Positions 1 to 5,875 of a stretch of DNA of 10,361 nucleotides are shown in pieces; position 1 is the stretch's first letter; every line of letters begins with the position of its first letter. The translations under genes were made by a program, and so were the position numbers. Below the pieces are notes generated by a model. That model saw only the letters and a program-made list of their open reading frames with translations, did not search any database and was not told the DNA's origin. The stretch comes from an uncultured Paenibacillaceae bacterium (GTDB lineage: Bacteria > Bacillota > Bacilli > Aneurinibacillales > Aneurinibacillaceae). Location: positions 1 through 10,361 of the forward strand of contig CALNBV010000026.1 of the NCBI GenBank assembly GCA_937874515.1, in the 5' to 3' direction.

Positions 1-321
1 ATAACGCCGCAATTTTTAAGTGCAACCCTCATTGAAGCCATGTCTTATCGCCTTGTTCCCCATTCCAGCGACGATGATGACCGTTTGTATCGCTCAAGGG
101 AAGAGGTAGAAGAAGCGAAGAAAAATGATCCGATCCTTCTTTTTGCTAATTATTTAAGGAGCATTGGATTGATGGATATGAGAGAAGAAGAAAAAATTTT
201 GGACCGGGTAACTAAAGAAGTAGATGATGCCACAGAATATGCGGAAAAGGCCCCCTATCCAGCACCAGAAACAGCACTTCGTTATGTTTATAAGGAAGAG
301 GAGGAAAAGAGATGGCAGTAA
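1..321 (+). CDS. bkdAA: Branched-chain 2-oxoacid dehydrogenase E1 alpha subunit, C-terminal part (5' truncated by window)
   Basis: This is the last 106 residues of the thiamine-diphosphate-dependent E1 alpha subunit, which with E1 beta decarboxylates the 2-oxo acids of valine, leucine and isoleucine in the cytoplasm. The frame is open from the first base, and the residues before the first visible ATG (position 40) read as family sequence (ATLIEAMSYRLVPHSSDDDD), so that ATG is internal and the true start lies upstream. The TLIEA-YR-PHSSDDDDRLYR stretch is the conserved E1 alpha segment near the active-site loop. The rest is a charged helical tail. About two thirds of the usual length of roughly 330 residues is missing, only because of the window edge. 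The stop overlaps the E1 beta start by 10 nt, which indicates translational coupling. A pyruvate or acetoin E1 alpha is less likely, given the downstream E2 type. Confidence 0.9.
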   Translation: MTPQFLSATLIEAMSYRLVPHSSDDDDRLYRSREEVEEAKKNDPILLFANYLRSIGLMDMREEEKILDRVTKEVDDATEYAEKAPYPAPETALRYVYKEEEEKRWQ

Positions 322-1295
322 TCAATTATATTGATGCCATTACCATGGCCTTACGGGAAGAAATGGAGAAGGATTCAAGAGTATTCATCCTGGGAGAAGA
401 TGTAGGGGTTAGAGGAGGCGTGTTTCGCGCCACCGTAGGCCTTTATGATCAATTTGGAGAAGCCAGGGTTTTAGATACCCCTTTAACAGAATCAGGACTT
501 GTTGGCGTTGCCATCGGTGCAGCGGCCTATGGATTGCGCCCTGTTGCCGAAATTCAATTTGCCGACTTTATTATGCCAGCAATCAATCAAATTGTTAGTG
601 AAGCAGCGAAATTTCGCTATCGCTCCAACAATAATTGGAGTTGTCCAATGGTTATTCGAGCCCCTTATGGGGGTGGTGTTCATGGTGCCCTTTATCATTC
701 CCAAAGTATAGAAGCCATGTTTAATTCTACACCGGGTCTGAAAATTGTAGCCCCTTCGACCCCTTATGATGCCAAAGGGTTATTAAAAGCAGCCATAAGA
801 GATGAAGATCCTGTTTTATTTTTAGAACATAAGAAATGCTACCGTTTAATAAAAGGAGAAGTTCCTGACAGTGATTATATTGTGCCCATTGGACAAGGGG
901 AAATCAAACGGGAAGGCACAGATATTACTGTGATTGCTCATGGAATGATGCTTCATAATGTTTTGGAAGCTGCAGAAAAATTACAGGATGAAGGGATTAG
1001 TGCTCATGTTCTTGATCTGCGCACCTTATATCCCCTAGATAAAAAATCCATAGTAGATGCTGCGGTGAAAACGGGAAAAGTGCTTATCGTCCACGAGGAT
1101 AATAAAGAAGGAGGAATTGGGGGAGAAGTGGCAGCTATTATTGGGGAAGAGTGCCTTTTTGATCTGGATGCTCCGATTCGCAGATTGGCAGCGCCAGATG
1201 TTCCATTGATGCCCTTTAGTCCTTCTTTAGAAAAGTATTGTCTTGTAAATACAGAACAAATCCAATCAGCCATGCGAGAGCTGGCATTATTCTAG
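312..1295 (+). CDS. bkdAB: Branched-chain 2-oxoacid dehydrogenase E1 beta subunit
   Basis: This 327-residue protein, the usual full length, is the beta half of the E1 heterotetramer that decarboxylates branched-chain 2-oxo acids and passes the acyl group to the E2 lipoyl arm. Visible family landmarks are FILGEDVGVRGGVFRAT (25-41), LTESGLVG with Glu60, the residue expected to contact the aminopyrimidine of thiamine diphosphate, and GGGVHGALYHSQS (120-132) with His129 at the position of the active-site histidine. A C-terminal transketolase-type domain follows (about 200-327: TVIAHGMM, VLDLRTLYPLD, HEDNKEGGIGGEV). The ATG at 312 lies inside the end of the E1 alpha gene and is preceded by a purine-rich ribosome binding site (AAGGAAGAGGAGG, 292-304). 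The PDH E1 beta paralogue is the main alternative; the E2 partner argues for the branched-chain complex. Confidence 0.93.
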   Translation: MAVINYIDAITMALREEMEKDSRVFILGEDVGVRGGVFRATVGLYDQFGEARVLDTPLTESGLVGVAIGAAAYGLRPVAEIQFADFIMPAINQIVSEAAKFRYRSNNNWSCPMVIRAPYGGGVHGALYHSQSIEAMFNSTPGLKIVAPSTPYDAKGLLKAAIRDEDPVLFLEHKKCYRLIKGEVPDSDYIVPIGQGEIKREGTDITVIAHGMMLHNVLEAAEKLQDEGISAHVLDLRTLYPLDKKSIVDAAVKTGKVLIVHEDNKEGGIGGEVAAIIGEECLFDLDAPIRRLAAPDVPLMPFSPSLEKYCLVNTEQIQSAMRELALF

Positions 1296-1338
1296 TCAAA
1301 CCGTGCTTAGGAAAAGGAACATACGAGGAGGGATCGGA

Positions 1339-2502
1339 ATGGAAATGAAAATGACCATGCCCAAATTAGGGGAATCAGTAACAGAAGGGACCCTTATTCG
1401 CTGGTTAGTAAAACCAGGGGATCGGGTTAAAAAATATGAAGCGATTTGTGAAATTACAACAGATAAAGTAAATGCAGAGGTACCTAGTACCTATGATGGG
1501 AAAGTGAAAGAACTGGTTGTGCAGGAAGGAGAAACTGTAGCAGTTGGTGAGTTAATCTGTTATTTAGAAACCATGGAAGCTACAGAACAACCCCAGAAAA
1601 AACGGTATTCACCTGCAGTCCTCCAACTAGCTGCTGAACATGGCCTGGATTTAGACGAAATTCCGGGAACAGGGATGGATGGGAGAATTACAAGAAAGGA
1701 TGTTTTATCCTTTCTACAGGAAAGGGATGAGAAGCAAAGACAGGAGCCCATGCCATCTCATTTACCTATAGCACCAGTACAAGAAGAACCACAACATGAT
1801 TTTAATTTTGAAATGGGAATTCCTGTTGACCCTATTCGCCATCTTATTGCTGAACGGACATTAAAAAGCAAAACAGAAATCCCCCATGCATGGACTATGG
1901 TGGAAGTGGATATGACCGGATTGTTTCGCTTAAGAGAAAAATTAAAAAAGGAATTTCATAAAAAGGAAGGGTTCTCCCTTACTTTTCTTCCTTTCTATTT
2001 AAAAGCAGTCGTGGAATCTATAAAAAAATACCCTCTAATCAACTCCGTTTGGGAAGGGGACCGCATTGTCATTCATAAGGGCATCCATATTTCTGTGGCA
2101 ATGGCAACAGATGAAGCATTATATGTGCCTGTTTTAAAAGACGCAGATCAAAAAAGTATATTTGGCCTTGCCAAAGAACTTAATGTCTTAAAAGAAAAAA
2201 CAATTCATAAGAAGTTTCAACCGGGAGATATGTCTGGTGGAACCATTACCATTAATAATACAGGATCTTTTGGTTCCATTTTATCCATGCCTATTATTAA
2301 CCAGCATCAATCGGTGAATTTAACCCTGGAGGCAATTGTTAAACGTCCCGTAGTTATAAATGATATGATTGCCATTCGCCATATGGCGAATTTGTGCCTT
2401 TCTTTAGATCACCGGGTCTTAGATGGGAAAATATGCGGTCTCTTTTTGCAACACTTAAAAATGACCTTAGAAAATTTTAATGAAGAAACAACCATATATT
2501 GA
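1339..2502 (+). CDS. bkdB: Branched-chain 2-oxoacid dehydrogenase E2 (dihydrolipoamide acyltransferase)
   Basis: This 387-residue protein transfers the branched acyl group from E1 to CoA and is the structural core of the complex. An N-terminal lipoyl domain (about 1-78) carries the ITTDKVNAEVPS motif with Lys43 as the lipoylation site. A charged linker leads to a peripheral-subunit-binding domain (about 90-127: YSPAVLQLAAEHGLDL..GTGMDGRITRKDV). The catalytic domain (about 158-387) ends with SLDHRVLDG, giving His358 and Asp362 as catalytic residues. The segment ITINNTGSFGSILSMPIIN resembles Bacillus BkdB rather than the PDH E2. There is one lipoyl domain and rather short linkers; related BkdB proteins are somewhat longer. 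The start at 1339 is chosen because AGGAGG (1326-1331) sits 7 nt upstream and the lipoyl domain begins right after it. An upstream in-frame GTG at 1303 has no such site. Confidence 0.92.
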   Translation: MEMKMTMPKLGESVTEGTLIRWLVKPGDRVKKYEAICEITTDKVNAEVPSTYDGKVKELVVQEGETVAVGELICYLETMEATEQPQKKRYSPAVLQLAAEHGLDLDEIPGTGMDGRITRKDVLSFLQERDEKQRQEPMPSHLPIAPVQEEPQHDFNFEMGIPVDPIRHLIAERTLKSKTEIPHAWTMVEVDMTGLFRLREKLKKEFHKKEGFSLTFLPFYLKAVVESIKKYPLINSVWEGDRIVIHKGIHISVAMATDEALYVPVLKDADQKSIFGLAKELNVLKEKTIHKKFQPGDMSGGTITINNTGSFGSILSMPIINQHQSVNLTLEAIVKRPVVINDMIAIRHMANLCLSLDHRVLDGKICGLFLQHLKMTLENFNEETTIY

Positions 2503-2517
2503 GGAATGAAAATAGAT

Positions 2518-3216
2518 ATGAATACTAAACCTATAATCGAGGTGTACCCTCTTCAAGGACTGATACCCTATGGACCGGCCTGGGAATTGCAAAAAAAATG
2601 GGTGAAAGAAATTGACCAGGGTTTAAGAAATAGCAGTTTATTGCTCTTGCAACACTTCCCTACCTATACCATGGGTAGGGAAGGGAAAGAGGAACATATT
2701 CTCTTTGACAGAGAGGCCTTTCGCAAGCAAGGGGGAGAAATTGCTTATGTAGATCGTGGGGGAGATGTAACCTATCATGGACCAGGGCAAATTGTAGGTT
2801 ATCCTATTATAGAATTATCCCATTATGCAGGAGGTCCCCATGAGTATTTAAGGGATTTAGAGGAAGTCATTATTCGAACCTTATCCCTTCATGGGATTAG
2901 AGGCGAGCGGAAATCCCCCTACACAGGGGTTTGGGTGGGAGACCGGAAAATTTGTGCCATTGGGGTAAAACTAAACCGAGGGGTTAACAAACGGCAATTT
3001 ATTACAAGCCATGGATTTGCCTTAAATGTATCCTGTGATTTAACGATGTTTGATCGGATTATCCCTTGCGGAATTCGACAATACCCCGTTACCTCTATTT
3101 TAGAGATTTTAGGTAAAGATGTCGAAATATCGCAAATAACCCATCAAATCGTCCAACAATTTAACGAAGTATTTGGAATGACTTCCTGTTTTAAAGAATC
3201 TTTTTTAATTTCTTAA
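2518..3216 (+). CDS. lipB: Octanoyl-[acyl carrier protein]:protein N-octanoyltransferase LipB
   Basis: LipB moves octanoate from acyl carrier protein to the lipoyl-domain lysine of 2-oxoacid dehydrogenases, after which LipA inserts sulfur. The 232-residue product (from 2518) has the LipB signature RGGDVTYHGPGQIVGYP. It also has DRKICAIGVK with the catalytic Lys144, SHGFALNV, and IPCGI with Cys184, the acyl-carrying cysteine. The spacing and the HGPGQ motif separate it from LipM and from lipoate ligases of the same fold. The gene begins just after the E2 stop: GAGGA (2501-2505) overlaps that TGA and lies 12 nt before the ATG at 2518. The alternative ATG at 2506 directly abuts the GAGGA and is less plausible; it would add four residues. 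The setting beside E2 implies that E2 is its main target, which is inference. B. subtilis itself uses LipM/LipL instead of LipB. Confidence 0.9.
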   Translation: MNTKPIIEVYPLQGLIPYGPAWELQKKWVKEIDQGLRNSSLLLLQHFPTYTMGREGKEEHILFDREAFRKQGGEIAYVDRGGDVTYHGPGQIVGYPIIELSHYAGGPHEYLRDLEEVIIRTLSLHGIRGERKSPYTGVWVGDRKICAIGVKLNRGVNKRQFITSHGFALNVSCDLTMFDRIIPCGIRQYPVTSILEILGKDVEISQITHQIVQQFNEVFGMTSCFKESFLIS

Positions 3217-3224
3217 AAAATTTT
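3201..3224 (+). terminator. A/T-only hairpin with short T run at the lipB stop, possible weak terminator
   Basis: TTTTTTAA (3201-3208) and TTAAAAAA (3213-3220) are perfect 8-bp complements around a TTTC loop, followed by TTTT (3221-3224). The hairpin spans the lipB stop codon (3214-3216). With no G:C pairs it would be a weak intrinsic terminator at best. It may only reduce readthrough from the bkd operon into the mutase genes. Confidence 0.3.
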
Positions 3225-3230
3225 GTCGAA
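3224..3230 (+). promoter_or_regulatory. Possible Spo0A box (0A box)
   Basis: TGTCGAA matches the established Spo0A 0A-box consensus exactly and sits in a TTTTGTCGAAAT context, in the gap between lipB and the mutase gene. It is 110 bp upstream of the mutase GTG. A seven-base match can occur by chance, and it is not at the usual activating distance from the promoter candidate at 3273-3300, so the call is tentative. Confidence 0.25.
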
Positions 3231-3232
3231 AT

Positions 3233-3240
3233 AAGGAGGA
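3233..3240 (+). promoter_or_regulatory. Orphan strong Shine-Dalgarno sequence
   Basis: AAGGAGGA is a near-perfect ribosome binding site, but no ATG, GTG or TTG opens a sensible reading frame at the proper distance. The frame starting with ATT at 3241 is open and runs in frame into the mutase gene. It may be a fossil or accidental site, a ribosome standby site, or part of a leader. The sequence alone does not decide. Confidence 0.25.
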
Positions 3241-3272
3241 ATTATAAAAAGTAAATCGAATATAGAGAAAGA

Positions 3273-3300
3273 TTGTAATAATTTCTTCACAAGATATAGA
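3273..3300 (+). promoter_or_regulatory. Candidate sigma-A promoter for the methylmalonyl-CoA mutase operon
   Basis: TTGTAA (3273-3278) and TATAGA (3295-3300) are separated by 16 bp, each matching four of six bases of the -35 and -10 consensus. Transcription would start near 3307 and give a leader of about 33 nt before the GTG at 3340. It is the best pair I can find in this AT-rich gap. AT richness makes chance matches likely. Confidence 0.35.
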
Positions 3301-3323
3301 GAGATTTTATTGATGGAGTGTGT

Positions 3324-3330
3324 AAGGAGG
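3324..3330 (+). promoter_or_regulatory. Ribosome binding site that fixes the mutase start
   Basis: AAGGAGG lies 9 nt before GTG 3340 and decides the start of the mutase large subunit. The in-frame ATG at 3313 and TTG at 3310 lie upstream of it and have no comparable site. Confidence 0.75.
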
Positions 3331-3339
3331 GATATAACC

Positions 3340-4992
3340 GTGAGTAAAAAAGAAAACAAAAAATCCATTGAAAAGTGGGAAAAATCGGTTAATGAGACTG
3401 TAGCAAAGAGACCTGAAAGAAAAGCTCAATTTGCAACGACATCCGATATTCCAGTAGACCGTGTTTACTTCCCTGAAGAGATGACTGACGAATATATGGA
3501 GAAATCCGGTGTTCCTGGAGAGTTCCCATATACCAGGGGTGTTCAACCAACGATGTACCGCGGACGTTTTTGGACCATGCGTCAATACGCAGGGTTTGGA
3601 TCTGCGGAAGAAACAAACAAGCGTTACAAATACCTGCTCGCAAATGGCCAAACTGGTTTGAGTTGTGCATTTGACCTTCCAACCCAAATCGGTTATGACT
3701 CTGATGATGCTATGTCTACCGGGGAAGTTGGAAAAGTAGGGGTAGCCATTGACTCCCTTGCTGATATGGAAATTCTTTTCGACGGCATTCCATTAGACAA
3801 AGTAAGTACGTCTATGACCATTAATGCCCCTGCATCTGTTTTATTAGCAATGTATATTGCCGTTGCTGAAAAACAAGGAGTAACATCTGAAAAACTTTCT
3901 GGTACCATCCAAAATGATATTTTAAAAGAATACATTGCGCGTGGTACATACATTTTTCCACCAAAACCATCCATGCGCTTAATTACCAATATATTTGAAT
4001 TCTGTGCGAAACAGGTTCCAAAATGGAACACCATTAGTATTAGTGGTTACCATATCCGTGAAGCTGGATCAACTGCTGTACAAGAAGCTGCTTTCACTAT
4101 TGCTGATGGGTTAGCTTACGTTGATGCAGCATTAGAAGCTGGTTTGAATATTGATGATTTTGCACCACGCCTTTCCTTCTTCTTCAACGGACATAATAAT
4201 TTCTTCGAAGAAGTAGCGAAATTCCGTGCGGCTCGTCGTATTTGGTCTCGTTTAATGAAAGAGAAATATGGCGCGAAAAATCCGAAATCTTTACAATTCC
4301 GGGTACATACCCAAACAGGCGGTTCTACTCTTACAGCACAACAACCTGATAATAACATTATCCGTGTAACCATTCAGGCCCTTGCTGCAGTGCTTGGCGG
4401 GACCCAAAGCTTACACACCAATTCCCGTGATGAAGCATTGGCTCTTCCAACAGAAGAATCTGCTCGTATCGCTCTTCGCACACAACAAATTATTGCCAAT
4501 GAGTCTGGTGTAACTGATACTGTTGACCCATTAGCTGGCTCTTACTATGTAGAGAATTTAACTGACGAAATCGAAGGTCGCGTTCTCGATTATCTTAAGA
4601 AAATTGAAGACCTTGGCGGCGCTCTTGCAGCAGTTGAACAAGGGTATATGCAACGTGAAATCCATGACAAAGCTTATGAATTCCAGAAGCGAGTTGAATC
4701 TGGTGAAGAAGTTGTTGTCGGCGTAAATCAATACCGGATCGAAGGGGAAAAACAACCTGAACTTCTCCGTGTAGACCCGAACCTTGGTAAAGTACAAAAA
4801 GCGAAACTTGAGCAACTTCGCCAATCTAGAAACAATGACCAAGTTCAAGAAAAATTATCCGCATTAAGAACAGCAGCTCAAGGGAATGACAACTTAATGC
4901 CATTAATTCTTGATGCAGTTCGTGTATACGCTACTATTGGTGAAATTTGCGGAGTTCTTAGAGAAGAATTCGGCGAATATCGTCCAGTTTAA
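3340..4992 (+). CDS. mcmA: Methylmalonyl-CoA mutase large (catalytic) subunit, without B12-binding domain
   Basis: This 550-residue protein is the substrate-binding TIM-barrel subunit of methylmalonyl-CoA mutase, which interconverts (R)-methylmalonyl-CoA and succinyl-CoA by radical chemistry with adenosylcobalamin. Family landmarks are PYTRGVQPTMYRGRFWTMRQ (63-82) followed by YAGF, AFDLPTQIGYDSDD (110-123), NDILKEYIARGTYIFPP (192-208), SISGYHIREAG (233-243), and RVHTQTGGSTLTAQQPDNNI (321-340). Tyr83 and Arg201 correspond to Tyr89 and Arg207 of the Propionibacterium enzyme and favour methylmalonyl-CoA; isobutyryl-CoA mutases carry Phe and Gln there. His238 (GYH) is the expected catalytic histidine. 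The C-terminal cobalamin domain of one-chain mutases is absent and is supplied by the next gene, 24 nt downstream. The GTG start follows from AAGGAGG at 3324-3330. Arg codons are mainly CGT, unlike the bkd genes. Confidence 0.95.
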   Translation: MSKKENKKSIEKWEKSVNETVAKRPERKAQFATTSDIPVDRVYFPEEMTDEYMEKSGVPGEFPYTRGVQPTMYRGRFWTMRQYAGFGSAEETNKRYKYLLANGQTGLSCAFDLPTQIGYDSDDAMSTGEVGKVGVAIDSLADMEILFDGIPLDKVSTSMTINAPASVLLAMYIAVAEKQGVTSEKLSGTIQNDILKEYIARGTYIFPPKPSMRLITNIFEFCAKQVPKWNTISISGYHIREAGSTAVQEAAFTIADGLAYVDAALEAGLNIDDFAPRLSFFFNGHNNFFEEVAKFRAARRIWSRLMKEKYGAKNPKSLQFRVHTQTGGSTLTAQQPDNNIIRVTIQALAAVLGGTQSLHTNSRDEALALPTEESARIALRTQQIIANESGVTDTVDPLAGSYYVENLTDEIEGRVLDYLKKIEDLGGALAAVEQGYMQREIHDKAYEFQKRVESGEEVVVGVNQYRIEGEKQPELLRVDPNLGKVQKAKLEQLRQSRNNDQVQEKLSALRTAAQGNDNLMPLILDAVRVYATIGEICGVLREEFGEYRPV

Positions 4993-5016
4993 TGACGGGG
5001 AAGGAGTAAGAGAGAA

Positions 5017-5838
5017 ATGGAAAAGAAAATTCGTGTATTAGTTGCTAAACCTGGTCTTGACGGACATGACCGTGGCGCTCTGGTTATAGCCCAGGCTTTT
5101 CGTGATGAGGGATTTGAAGTCATTTACACAGGATTACGCCAAACCCCTGCGCAAATCGTAAACAGTGCAATTCAAGAAGACGTTAATATAATTGGTCTTT
5201 CTTGCTTATCTGGTGCCCATAACGAACTTTTCCCAGAAGTAGTTCGTTTGTTAAAAGAAAAAGGTGCCGAGGATATCATTGTTGTTGGCGGTGGGGTAAT
5301 TCCTGAAGAGGATATTCCTTTCCTTGAACAAAACGGGATTGCAAGAGTATTTACACCAGGTACTTCTACTGTTGATGCGGCTAACTATATTCGCTCAACC
5401 CAGGGGCAAGGTGGAGAACCTTTAATGGCTGCTCCACAAAAAATTGACCATATCGGAATCGCTGTGAAAAACCTTGACGAATCCGTTCAATTCTATACAC
5501 AAATGCTTGGTTTGAAATTACAAGGCATTGAAACCGTAGAAAGCGAAAAGGTTCGCGTAGCTTTCTTAGAAATTGGTGAAACTCGCCTTGAATTAGTTGA
5601 ACCTACAAGTGAAGAAAGCGCTATTGCTAAATTTTTAGATAAAAAAGGCGAAGGAATTCACCATATCGCCTTAAAAGTGGACAACCAGCAAGATCGTCTT
5701 GACGCATTAAAAAATGCTGGAATTCAATTGATTAATGAAACCCCAAAATTAGGCGCTCACAATAATATGGTAGCTTTCTTACATCCGAAAGCTACAAAAG
5801 GCGTTTTAATTGAATTGTGCGAAAAAGCTAGCGAATAA
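5017..5838 (+). CDS. Fusion of methylmalonyl-CoA mutase B12-binding subunit with methylmalonyl-CoA epimerase
   Basis: This 273-residue protein joins two pathway functions. Residues 1 to about 128 are a cobalamin-binding Rossmann domain that carries adenosylcobalamin for the large subunit. It has DGHDRG (15-20) with His17 as the lower axial ligand of the DxHxxG motif, SCL (62-64), and GGG (91-93). After a Gly/Ala-rich linker (about 129-140) comes a vicinal-oxygen-chelate domain (about 141-273) that matches methylmalonyl-CoA epimerase, which interconverts the (S) and (R) epimers. KIDHIGIAVKNLDESVQFY gives His145, ETRLELVEP gives Glu192, GEGIHHIALKV gives His215/His216, and GVLIELCEK gives Glu266 as likely metal and acid/base residues. 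The reading frame is continuous with no frameshift. AAGGAG (5001-5006) lies 10 nt before the ATG. The two parts are usually separate proteins, so the fusion would place epimerase and mutase in one complex (inference). Confidence 0.92.
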   Translation: MEKKIRVLVAKPGLDGHDRGALVIAQAFRDEGFEVIYTGLRQTPAQIVNSAIQEDVNIIGLSCLSGAHNELFPEVVRLLKEKGAEDIIVVGGGVIPEEDIPFLEQNGIARVFTPGTSTVDAANYIRSTQGQGGEPLMAAPQKIDHIGIAVKNLDESVQFYTQMLGLKLQGIETVESEKVRVAFLEIGETRLELVEPTSEESAIAKFLDKKGEGIHHIALKVDNQQDRLDALKNAGIQLINETPKLGAHNNMVAFLHPKATKGVLIELCEKASE

Positions 5839-5875
5839 TTGAGATTGTTCGGATTGACAGGAGGCTATTCAACAC

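Noticed and set aside
1303..1338. GTG at 1303 as the E2 start
   Set aside because: It would add 12 residues not seen in E2 proteins and lacks a ribosome binding site; ATG 1339 has AGGAGG 7 nt upstream.
2518..3216. LipM, LipL or lipoate-protein ligase
   Set aside because: The RGGDVTYHGPGQ motif and the Lys/Cys pair with IPCGI are those of LipB.
3241..3270. A catabolite-response (cre) site in the pre-mutase gap
   Set aside because: AAATCGAATAT only partly resembles the consensus and lacks the TG and the symmetric half.
3310..3339. TTG 3310 or ATG 3313 as the mutase start
   Set aside because: The strong AAGGAGG at 3324-3330 lies downstream of both and serves GTG 3340.
3307..3687. Minus-strand 126-codon open frame opposite the mutase start
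   Set aside because: It is antisense to conserved mutase sequence, Cys/Phe-rich without a family pattern.
3340..4992. Isobutyryl-CoA or 2-hydroxyisobutyryl-CoA mutase instead of methylmalonyl-CoA mutase
   Set aside because: Tyr83 and Arg201 sit at the specificity positions and are those of methylmalonyl-CoA mutases; the adjoining epimerase and carboxyltransferase agree.
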